Of a stretch of 64,000 nucleotides of DNA, positions 25,004 to 31,805 are shown piece after piece. The DNA is from Rubrobacter tropicus (lineage in GTDB: Bacteria; Actinomycetota; Rubrobacteria; Rubrobacterales; Rubrobacteraceae). The stretch spans positions 4,092,001 through 4,156,000 of the forward strand of contig NZ_CP045119.1 in assembly GCF_011492945.1 (NCBI RefSeq). The letters are read 5' to 3'. The position numbers and the translations under genes are program-made. Under the pieces are notes generated by a model, which worked only from the letters and a program-made list of their open reading frames with translations, had not been told where the DNA came from and searched no databases. The stretch's first letter is position 1. Each line of letters begins with the position of its first letter.

Positions 25004-25316
25004 ATGGCCGAGAACACCGTCACCGTAGGCTTGTTGCTCCAGCTGGAGGCGACGCCGGGAAGGGAGAACAACATCCGGAGCCTCCCGGAGGGGGGCGATC
25101 TCGATGGTTAACGAGGAGCCGAAGGCCATGGCATGGTTCGGGGTCCGCTTCGGTCCCTCAACGTTCGGCGTCTTCGACGTCCTCCCAGACGTAGTGGGCC
25201 GCGAAGCCCACCTCTCCGGCGGCGTGGCCCAGGCGACCCAGCACAACGCCGCTCTCTTCGCGGACCCGCCCGGCATCCAGAGGATAGACGTCCTCGCGTC
25301 CAAGCTGCCAGAGTAG
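25004..25316 (+). pseudogene. ABM-domain (quinol monooxygenase-like) gene with a frameshift
   Basis: The frame from ATG 25004 reads MAENTVTVGLLLQLEATPG, then LPEGGDLDG and a stop. The other frame carries the rest of the fold: MVNEEPKAMAWFGVRFGPST, DVLPDVVGREAHLSGGVAQA and IDVLASKLPE. Deleting one G from the six-G run at about 25091-25096 joins them into a single ABM-like domain of about 103 residues. It may be a real mutation, a sequencing error or a slippage site. Its stop is immediately followed by the ATG of the membrane protein (tagatg). Confidence 0.75.
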
Positions 25317-26531
25317 ATGAGCTCCGCAGGACATCCGGGTTCCGCCGGGGAAACCGACGCGACCTCCGGGGCACACAAGCGTCGTCGGGTGGGCCGTCCG
25401 CGGGCAGACCATCCTGGCGAGACCGTGGTGCTGGGTCTGTTGGCGCCCCCACAGGTGCCCAGGGAGGTCGTCGAGGATCTCGCGGCCGAGCTGCCCAGGG
25501 CGCTCTCCGAGCGCATCAGCGAGCGCGTTTCCTGGGAGGTGCCGACCATGCGCGACCCGCGCCTCCCGGACGCCGAAGACACCGAGGACGACAACGGAAC
25601 AGTCGACGACCTCCGTGAGTGGAGGCGGCAGGAAGGGTGGGATTTCGCGGTCTGCGTCACGGACCTGCCGCTGCTGCGTGGCGATGGGCGGGCCGTCGTG
25701 GCCGAGGCATCCTCCGAGCGGGACGCGGTGCTGGTCTCGCTGCCAGCCCTCGGGGTACTGCGCAGGCGCGCGCATGCCCGAGAGGCCATCGTCCGATTCG
25801 TCGGCGAGGTCCTTGGAGACCGGATAGGGATCGGCCCGGAGGACGCGGCGCGTGACGGCGACGGCCGACGCCCCAAGCAGCCGGCGACCACCTTCGGTAA
25901 TGCCGCGCGGGGCGGCGAAGGTGGCGACAACTTCCAGCTCGCCATGCCGGCGGGGCTCGGCCAGGCACGTCTTCTGGCCGGGATGGTGCGCGCCACCCGC
26001 CCCTTCCGGGTCGTCCTCGGCCTCTCCTACGCGCTCACCGCGGCCCTCGGCACGGCGGCCTTCACGCTCATCACCAGCACCATATGGCAACTGAGCGGCG
26101 CGTTTAGCTGGGCGAGGCTCTCAGGGCTGGTGGCCGCCTCGGTGGCGACGATGATCGCCTACCTCATCGTCCGCCACGGCATGTGGCACCGTTCGGACGG
26201 CCAGACGAACCGGCAGCTCGCGGTGCTCTTCAACGCGACGACCCTGATCACGCTGACCATAGGAGCGTTGTCTTTCTTCGCCGCTTTGTTCGTGCTAACA
26301 CTCGCCGCGGCGGGGTTCCTCATAGATGCCGGCGTGCTCGGGAAGACCATCGGACGTCCGGCCGGCGCGGGCGAATTCGTGGCCCTGGCCTTGATGACGA
26401 GCTCGCTGGCCACGCTCGGAGGCACCCTCGGCTCGGGACTGCAGACCTCGGACGACGTGCACGAGGCCGCCTATACCTACCACAGAGAGCGCCGCCACAA
26501 AGAGGGTCAGAGCCAGGACGGTTCGGGCTGA
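25317..26531 (+). CDS. Membrane protein with a large N-terminal soluble domain, copy A
   Basis: 404 residues. The soluble part (about 35-185) contains GETVVLGLLAPPQVPREVVE, ERVSWEVPTMRD, WDFAVCVTDLPLLRGDGRAV and LPALGVLRRRAHARE. The C-terminal half has about four membrane helices (YALTAALGTAAFTLITSTIW and following). It is paralogous to the 26719 protein along its length. No named family is recognised; the TDLPL segment between strands may be a conserved active or binding loop. It forms a module with the ABM-domain gene, whose stop it touches. Confidence 0.75.
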   Translation: MSSAGHPGSAGETDATSGAHKRRRVGRPRADHPGETVVLGLLAPPQVPREVVEDLAAELPRALSERISERVSWEVPTMRDPRLPDAEDTEDDNGTVDDLREWRRQEGWDFAVCVTDLPLLRGDGRAVVAEASSERDAVLVSLPALGVLRRRAHAREAIVRFVGEVLGDRIGIGPEDAARDGDGRRPKQPATTFGNAARGGEGGDNFQLAMPAGLGQARLLAGMVRATRPFRVVLGLSYALTAALGTAAFTLITSTIWQLSGAFSWARLSGLVAASVATMIAYLIVRHGMWHRSDGQTNRQLAVLFNATTLITLTIGALSFFAALFVLTLAAAGFLIDAGVLGKTIGRPAGAGEFVALALMTSSLATLGGTLGSGLQTSDDVHEAAYTYHRERRHKEGQSQDGSG

Positions 26532-26610
26532 CGCGACAGCAGCCGCCGCGGAGGAGGTGCTGAGATGGTCTCGTAAACGTCCAGAACCGCCAAGACAAAG
26601 TGAATGTACC

Positions 26611-26718
26611 AGCATCTCGGGCCGGGTCGCCGCGGCGCTGATGGATGATGTCGGCGAGCTTTCCCAGGAGCCCATCATCGAGAGGATCGACATCGTCGCG
26701 TCCAAGCTTCCCGGGTAG
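26611..26718 (+). pseudogene. C-terminal remnant of a second ABM-domain gene
   Basis: An open stretch ISGRVAAALMDDVGELSQEP then IERIDIVASKLPG-stop. It matches the end of the 25004 ABM gene (HLSGGVAQA, RIDVLASKLPE) and is likewise followed directly by tagatg and a paralogous membrane protein. The N-terminal two thirds of the gene are gone. Confidence 0.8.
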
Positions 26719-27924
26719 ATGCCGGAGACGAGGAGGGGAGAAAACGTGGCCTCTACGGACCCCAGGGAGGGCGAATCGCGAACGGTACGCTCGCGCGGGA
26801 ACCAGTCCGCAAACGGTAGCACCGTCACGCTGGGGTTGATACCCGCCCCCGAAATCCCGGAGAAGATCGCCAGGGAACTCGCGGCCGAACTGCCCCAGCT
26901 CCTCGACCGGCGCGTCGACGTCCGCCTTTCCTGGGACGTGTCGGTTTTTGTGGACCCGCTCACGGGCAGCGCGCGGGACGCCCCGGAGATCCTGGACGTC
27001 TGCCACGACCGCAGGGTGCGGGAGGGCTGGGACATGGCCGTCTGCCTGACCGACCTGCCGATCTACAGGAACGGGCACCTCGTCGTGGCCGACGCGAGCG
27101 CTTCGCGGGGGGTCGCCGGGCTCTCGCTGCCGGCCCTGGGGACGTTCAGGCTGCGTTCCAGGGCCAAGGAGGCGACCCTCCGGCTCGTCGAGGAGCTGCA
27201 CGCCAGGATGCTCGGACCCGAGGAGAACGCCGACACGTCCGGGCGACGGGAGGGCGGGTTCCTCGCCCCGTACCGTCGGATAGAGCCCCCCGACGAGGAC
27301 ATGAAGAACATGGGCGTGGACGTGCGTTTCGCCGCCCCGAGGGTGAATGGACACCCGCGGCTTTTGGCCGGCATGGTCCTAGCCAACCGGCCCTGGAAGC
27401 TCTTCCCCAGCTTCAAGGGCGCGCTCGCCGCCGCTTTCGCCACGGGCGCCTACGCCCTTATAACCCCGACCATCTGGACCCTGAGCGACGCGGTCGGCTG
27501 GGCCCGCCTCCTGCTGCTCATGGTCGCGGCGGTAGTGGCGATGGTCGCCTGGGTCGTCGTCGCCCATGGGCTCTGGGAACGCCCCGGGGACGGGGAGCCC
27601 CGGCGCTGGGCGAGGCTGTACAACGGCGCGACCGCCCTCACCGTGACGGCGGCGACGCTGCTCTCGTACGCCACGCTCTTCTTGCTGGTGCTCGTCGCGG
27701 CCTGGGTCTTCGTGCCGGGCGGCTACCTCCAGAGCACCCTCCGCCACCCGGTCGGCTTCGGGGAGTACCTGATCCTCTCTTGGCTCACAGCCTCGCTGGC
27801 CCTGGTCGCGGGCGCTCTGGGGTCCTCGCTGGAGGACGAGGACACCGTGCGCGAAGCGGCCTACGGCTATCGTCAGAGACGCCGCAACGAGGACGCCGAC
27901 GAAGACGGGTCCGACGCGTCCTGA
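26719..27924 (+). CDS. Membrane protein with a large N-terminal soluble domain, copy B
   Basis: 401 residues, collinear with the 25317 protein: STVTLGLIPAPEIPEKIARE, VRLSWDVSVFVDPLTG, GWDMAVCLTDLPIYRNGHLV, LPALGTFRLRSRAKE, then four helices starting near ALAAAFATGAYALITPTIW. Conservation between copies is highest around the CxTDLP loop and the GMV(L/R)A(N/T)RP linker before the membrane part. The function is unknown. It is followed by a GC stem-loop. Confidence 0.75.
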   Translation: MPETRRGENVASTDPREGESRTVRSRGNQSANGSTVTLGLIPAPEIPEKIARELAAELPQLLDRRVDVRLSWDVSVFVDPLTGSARDAPEILDVCHDRRVREGWDMAVCLTDLPIYRNGHLVVADASASRGVAGLSLPALGTFRLRSRAKEATLRLVEELHARMLGPEENADTSGRREGGFLAPYRRIEPPDEDMKNMGVDVRFAAPRVNGHPRLLAGMVLANRPWKLFPSFKGALAAAFATGAYALITPTIWTLSDAVGWARLLLLMVAAVVAMVAWVVVAHGLWERPGDGEPRRWARLYNGATALTVTAATLLSYATLFLLVLVAAWVFVPGGYLQSTLRHPVGFGEYLILSWLTASLALVAGALGSSLEDEDTVREAAYGYRQRRRNEDADEDGSDAS

Positions 27925-27960
27925 CCCCGCCCCCTTAGCGCACCGCTGCACGCCGCAAGA

Positions 27961-27978
27961 CGGGCCCGAGAGGGCCCG
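27961..27978 (+). terminator. Stem-loop after copy B
   Basis: CGGGCCC-GAGA-GGGCCCG is a perfect 7-bp stem with a 4-nt loop, 37 bp past the stop codon. No T-run is present. Confidence 0.45.
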
Positions 27979-27995
27979 GACCGACTGTCGAGGAA

Positions 27996-28710
27996 TTAGC
28001 GGTCCACGTCGACCGGAGACCCGTCGGCCTGGCCAGGCCCTTGCCGGTGACGACGATGGGCCCGAGAGGCCGGAGTTCGTGTCTTCCGACTCGTCCACGT
28101 GGGAGTGGTACATCCACATCACCGAGCTCGGGGCCATCGGGCCGGGGCCGGCCCGGTCCGGGATCTTCCAGGTGTAGGTGTGGGTTCCACCCGGCTCGAC
28201 TATGTCGTCTGCCTTGTTCGCGCCGGAGGTTCCGTCGTTGTAGGGAGCGCCCTCGGAGTTCTTGTTGTAGAAGACGCCGTGCGGATGGACGCTCGCTGGA
28301 TGGTTGGTGTTGTTCTTGAACACCACCTTTATGGTGTCCCCCACCGCCCCCCGGAGCACAGGCCCCAGCGTGCCCAGGTATTCCTCGCTGGCCGGGCGAG
28401 GCTTGAGCCTGGAGAAGCTGGCATTGGTGTATTCCCTTTAGAGGGACTTGGTGTAGACCTTGCCGATGCGGTCGGGGCCCTGCTGGGCAAAAACGTTCTC
28501 GTCCTCGCCGAAGGACTGGCCGGTGATCTGGTTGGAGCCCGTCGGCGCGTAGTCCCACTCGACCTTGTCCGCCCCTATAAAGTAGGTGCGGGTCACCGGG
28601 GCCGCCGCGGCCCGTTGCCGGGTGGTCTGGGTAGCGCCTTCTTCTTTGCCAAGCAGGGTGAACGCCACGACCGCGAGCGCAGCGAACACGAGGCCCAACA
28701 ACCCTCCCAC
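27996..28710 (-). pseudogene. Broken multicopper oxidase gene
   Basis: The N-terminus looks intact (GGLLGLVFAALAVVAFTLLG, RTYFIGADKVEWDYAPTG). At 28438-28440 a TAA replaces the expected codon in VYTKSL-stop-REYTNASFSRL. The frame then continues GAVGDTIKVVFKNNTNHPAS, HPHGVFYNKNSEG, SVMWMYHSHVDE. Further frameshifts occur around GPIVVTGKGLAR and SPVDVDR, and a stop follows. The C-terminal cupredoxin domains are missing. The surviving HPHG and HSH ligands identify a multicopper oxidase different from the intact one at 7694. Confidence 0.85.
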
Positions 28711-28727
28711 CAGCGGCCCTGACCTGC

Positions 28728-28928
28728 GTCGGCAAGATGCTGCTCGGCATAAGGGTCGTTCGGGAAGGCGGGGGGACGCCGGGCCTAAGGGCCGCCGTCG
28801 TCAGGACGGCGCTCCGCCTGGTGGATAGCCTGTTCGGCTATCTGGTGGCCTTCGTGACCGTGCTGGTCTCGGGCAAGAACCAACGCCTGGGAGATATGGC
28901 GGCGCACACCCTCGTGGTTCGCCGGTAA
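28728..28928 (+). pseudogene. C-terminal remnant of an RDD-family membrane protein
   Basis: VGKMLLGIRVVREGGGTPGL then TALRLVDSLFGYLVAFVTVL and SGKNQRLGDMAAHTLVVRR is the typical second half of an RDD domain, including the (N)QRLGDMAAHT signature. The first helix and start are absent. It begins 18 bp from the broken multicopper oxidase's ATG on the other strand, so a deletion probably removed the N-terminal half and the oxidase promoter together. Confidence 0.8.
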
Positions 28929-29006
28929 CGCGGCCGGGCGGTGCGCGTGGTCCTTCGGTTCGGGCGTGTGGTCGCGGGATCTTGCCCCACCGGCAACCCC
29001 GCTAAT

Positions 29007-29044
29007 TGGTTTATCTTGACCGGAAGATTGGTTCGGCCTGCTCA
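29007..29044 (+). promoter_or_regulatory. Tandem operator pair before the 29139 gene
   Basis: TGGTTTATCTTGACCG (29007-29022) and TGGTTCGGCCTGCTCA (29029-29044) start 22 bp apart and end 95 bp before the ATG at 29139. Confidence 0.7.
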
Positions 29045-29138
29045 GGTCGGCGTTCCTCGCGTGGCCTAGTCTTCCGCTATGAAGCTAGAGGCGCGAAGGA
29101 CGCGTCGTGTTGTAGAGAAGGGGACAAGGAGGCGCAAG

Positions 29139-29525
29139 ATGGACGAGAAGCGCAGGCCCGTCATCGAGAGGATCCTGAAGAGGATCGAAGACCACGTGGA
29201 AGAGTACCGCGCGCAGGAGAAGACCCGTCAGGCCGAGGCGGACGCCCGCAGGGCCGAGTTGTGGGAAGAGGCTGCCGAGCGGCAACGGCTCCTCGCCGAG
29301 GCCGTCGCCGAGGGCGAAGGCGACCGGGCGTCCATCGAAGAGATGACCAAGCAGCAGCGGGTAGTCTTCGTCCTGCACAGGGAAGACCTTACCGGCACGC
29401 TGGAAGACTTCGCCGGCGAGGGTGATCGCCTGGTGAAGGTGGTGCCCGGAAAGGGCGACTTCGGCGGCGGGCGGGGAATCGAGGGCATCAAGGGCTCGTG
29501 GCTAGTGTTCGAGGCTCCTGAATAG
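29139..29525 (+). CDS. Coiled-coil protein of unknown function
   Basis: 128 residues from ATG with RBS aaggaggcg. The N-terminal two thirds form a charged coiled coil (ERILKRIEDHVEEYRAQEKT, ELWEEAAERQRLLAEAVAEG). The C-terminal part is a small domain, QQRVVFVLHREDLTGTLEDF then GKGDFGGGRGIEG and GSWLVFEAPE. I know no family. The paired operator directly upstream makes it a likely stress-induced cytosolic protein. Confidence 0.75.
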   Translation: MDEKRRPVIERILKRIEDHVEEYRAQEKTRQAEADARRAELWEEAAERQRLLAEAVAEGEGDRASIEEMTKQQRVVFVLHREDLTGTLEDFAGEGDRLVKVVPGKGDFGGGRGIEGIKGSWLVFEAPE

Positions 29526-29586
29526 GGGAGCGCCGGATGCGGTAGCCGGGGAGCGGATAGGGAACTTCGAACAAGGGGGCACGGCC

Positions 29587-29802
29587 TTGGCGAAAACCAG
29601 GTGGAGCGAACTGAGCGACAGAGAGAAAACCGCGGTCCTGACGGTAGGTTCGGTCCAGATCTCGCTGCTCCTGACGGCCCTCGCGGACATCTACCGGCGT
29701 CCGGCGGGGGAGATCCGGGGCAACAAATGGGCGTGGGTGGCCGTCTCCTTCGTCAACTTCATAGGCCCGATCTCCTACTTCACGTTCGGGCGCAAGCGGT
29801 GA
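29587..29802 (+). CDS. Small membrane protein, PLDc_N type
   Basis: 71 residues from TTG (gggggcacgg upstream). Two membrane helices surround DIYRRPAGEIRGNKWAWV, and the end reads FVNFIGPISYFTFGRKR. This is the two-helix module found at the N-terminus of cardiolipin synthases (PLDc_N), here free-standing as in many actinobacteria. Its role alone is unknown. Confidence 0.75.
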   Translation: MAKTRWSELSDREKTAVLTVGSVQISLLLTALADIYRRPAGEIRGNKWAWVAVSFVNFIGPISYFTFGRKR

Positions 29803-29875
29803 AGTAGACTCAAGGAAAGACCCCGGATCTGCCGATGCTCCGGCGCGCGCGTCCGACCTCGAAAGGACGTACCAC

Positions 29876-30763
29876 GTGAACAAGGATTACCGGCGCCGCA
29901 AGAGAACATTGGGCGTCTTCCTGGCAGCGGGCGTACTGGGCTTCGTCGCCGTCCTATTGTGCGTTCGTCTCTACGGAGAGTACCGCTGGAACGCCGGCAC
30001 AAGGGAACTGCGCGGCCAACTGGACGCGGCCAAAGAGTCCATCCGGCCTCAGACGGTGGACTTCGACGAATTGGAAAGGTTGCCTGCGCCGGTCCAGCGC
30101 TACTTGGGCCGGGTGCTCGAAGAGGGCCAGCCGATGGTGGCCGAAGCAAGCGTGCGGCACACGGGCACCTTCAACATGGGCGAGACCACCGACAACTGGA
30201 AGCCCTTCACGTCCGACCAGAAGGTGATCACCCAGCGCCCCGGCTTCGACTGGGACGGGCGCGTCGAGATGATGCCGCTCCTGCCCGTGCACGTGCACGA
30301 CGCCTATGTCGCGGGCGAGGGTATCCTCAACGGCTCTATCATTGGACTCTTCTCCGTGGTCGACATGGGCGGCACAGGAGAGGTGGCCGAGGGGGAGCTT
30401 ATGCGCTTCTTCGCCGAGGCGGCCTGGTACCCGACCGCGTTGCTACCGAGCCAGGGGGTGCGCTGGGAAGCCGTCGATGGCCACTCGGCCCGGGCCACGC
30501 TGGCCGAGGGCGAGACCTCCATAACCATGCTCTTCACCTTCGACGAAGAAGACCTCATCGACACCGTGCGCGCGGAGGCGCGCGGCCGGACGGTAGGCGA
30601 CAAGATCGTCCCTACGCCGTGGCACGGGCGCTTCTGGAACTACGAAGAGCGCGGCGGCATGCGAGTGCCGCTCGACGGCGAGGTGGCCTGGCTGCTCCCT
30701 GACGGCGCGAAGCCCTACTGGCGGGGTCATATCACCGAGATCGACTACGAGGAAGCGCTGTAA
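29876..30763 (+). CDS. Membrane-anchored DUF6544-like protein
   Basis: 295 residues from GTG. A basic N-terminus and one helix (LGVFLAAGVLGFVAVLLCV) anchor a beta-rich domain: LPAPVQRYLGRVLEEGQP, VRHTGTFNMG, ITQRPGFDWDGRVEMMP, WYPTALLPSQGVRWEAVDG, and WNYEERGGMRVPLDGEVAWL. These motifs fit the family formerly left unnamed and now called DUF6544. The function is unknown. It is probably the last gene of the operon starting at 29139. Confidence 0.7.
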   Translation: MNKDYRRRKRTLGVFLAAGVLGFVAVLLCVRLYGEYRWNAGTRELRGQLDAAKESIRPQTVDFDELERLPAPVQRYLGRVLEEGQPMVAEASVRHTGTFNMGETTDNWKPFTSDQKVITQRPGFDWDGRVEMMPLLPVHVHDAYVAGEGILNGSIIGLFSVVDMGGTGEVAEGELMRFFAEAAWYPTALLPSQGVRWEAVDGHSARATLAEGETSITMLFTFDEEDLIDTVRAEARGRTVGDKIVPTPWHGRFWNYEERGGMRVPLDGEVAWLLPDGAKPYWRGHITEIDYEEAL

Positions 30764-30766
30764 AGT

Positions 30767-30982
30767 ATCGCAAGCCCCTTCGTAACCGCCGCGTACCACC
30801 TCGGGTACGCGGAGTTCCGCGGTCCGGAGTTGGCGAGCCCCCTGATCGGGAACGGCATCATGACGCTCGGTTACCTGCTCACCTTCAACCCGCTCACCGC
30901 GATCGGCGCGCACGCGGCCCTGCACGTGGCCTCGGTGCTGCACGGCGTGGACACCACCGTAACGCTCCCGCCCCACTACTAG
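30767..30982 (+). pseudogene. C-terminal fragment of a polytopic membrane protein
   Basis: An open frame with no start codon follows the previous stop by 3 bp: IASPFVTAAYHLGYAEFRGP, ELASPLIGNGIMTLGYLLTF, NPLTAIGAHAALHVASVLHG, ending TLPPHY. The hydrophobic pattern and coding bias look like a real protein end. The N-terminal part and start are missing, so a deletion fused it to the end of the 29876 gene. Confidence 0.65.
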
Positions 30983-31062
30983 CGGACCCGTGCCTCTTCC
31001 GCCCAGGATGAAGGCGCCCGCCACCAGCAGGAAGCACCGGTTGCGGGGCGGCCCGTGGAAGA

Positions 31063-31100
31063 TGGTCGATCTTGTCCATGCGGATGGGCAAGTTTGCGCT
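31063..31100 (+). promoter_or_regulatory. Tandem operator pair before the small secreted protein
   Basis: TGGTCGATCTTGTCCA (31063-31078) and TGGGCAAGTTTGCGCT (31085-31100) start 22 bp apart and end 86 bp before the GTG at 31187. Confidence 0.75.
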
Positions 31101-31186
31101 GCCCCCAACCAGACCGCGCTGCTACCGTTCCCCCGATGCAAAGACGACCACAGATCGGACGCCACGAAAGTGGCGGGGCGAGGCCC

Positions 31187-31312
31187 GTGAAGGCGCGAAT
31201 CCTTCTGGTCCTGGTAGCGGGCATGTTCCTCGCCAGCAGCGCCCTTTTCTCCGTAGATGCTTCGGCCCAGGAAGGGCGGCGCAGGGCCCTCCCGATCCAG
31301 AAAATCGTTTAG
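31187..31312 (+). CDS. Very short secreted peptide or truncated secreted protein
   Basis: 41 codons from GTG. A signal peptide KARILLVLVAGMFLASSAL ends with VDASA-Q, leaving a mature peptide of about 14 residues, QEGRRRALPIQKIV. Its stop overlaps the stop of the convergent GerW-like gene. The strong operator and clear signal peptide argue for a real gene, but the abrupt end suggests it may be the stump of a longer secreted protein. Confidence 0.55.
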   Translation: MKARILLVLVAGMFLASSALFSVDASAQEGRRRALPIQKIV

Positions 31313-31632
31313 GCCGCCAATGCTATGCCCGCCAGGGCCATTCGGGTGACATCCAGGACCGGCTCGAACCTCGCCCCTTCGAAAGAGATTCGGATGTAGC
31401 CTTTGGGAGACGCCCGTCCGCCCAACCCGCTTCCACCGCCGCTGCCCTCGTCCGCGCCCGGAGCGTCTTCTGCGGAGCGTCCGGAGCCGTGCCCGTAACC
31501 GAGGCGGACCTCGGCCACGGGGATGACCGTAACGTCACCTTCCCTGACGGGCTCGCCGAAGACGGCGTTGACCCCCAGGCGCTCCACCGCCTTCTCTACG
31601 GGCTCGAGGTTCGGTTTCGCATCGTCTTTCAT
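31309..31632 (-). CDS. GerW/YtfJ-like sporulation-family protein
   Basis: 107 residues: NAVFGEPVREGDVTVIPVAE then VRLGYGHGSGRSAED, a Gly/Ser-rich linker, and ASPKGYIRISFEGARFEPVL. The G-x-P-i-x-x-g-d-(v/t)-x-x-I-P-v and (l/f)Gxg.G motifs are those of GerW/YtfJ. In Bacillus the founding member acts in spore germination; homologues are common in actinobacteria that do not form endospores, where their role is unknown. It converges on the short secreted peptide. Confidence 0.8.
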   Translation of the reverse strand: MKDDAKPNLEPVEKAVERLGVNAVFGEPVREGDVTVIPVAEVRLGYGHGSGRSAEDAPGADEGSGGGSGLGGRASPKGYIRISFEGARFEPVLDVTRMALAGIALAA

Positions 31633-31686
31633 CTCACCACCTCCTACGAGTTGTATAGTGGCTCCAGGGGCTCACCGTATAGAGCA

Positions 31687-31804
31687 GATTGCGGGGAGGT
31701 TGGACCTCCCCGCAATCGTTGTCAGCTTTCAGCGATCAGCTCCCTTTTCTTTGGCCGATGGCTGTTTGCGTGGGTTGCGGTGGTTCAATACCACCGCAAC
31801 CCAC
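31687..31804. repeat. MITE-family relative made of two perfect long hairpins
   Basis: Hairpin 1: GATTGCGGGGAGGT (31687-31700), TGG, ACCTCCCCGCAATC (31704-31717). Hairpin 2: GTGGGTTGCGGTGG (31770-31783), TTCAATA, CCACCGCAACCCAC (31791-31804). CAGCTTTCAGCGATCAGC words lie between. Both 14-bp stems are perfect. The element fills the gap between the GerW-like gene and the 3' end of the second kinase-regulator, where hairpin 2 may also end transcription. Confidence 0.75.
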
Positions 31805-31805
31805 T

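Noticed and set aside
31770-31804. Possible tRNA
   Set aside because: Only a T-arm-like hairpin with an over-long 14-bp stem is present; no acceptor, D-arm or anticodon arm can be drawn.
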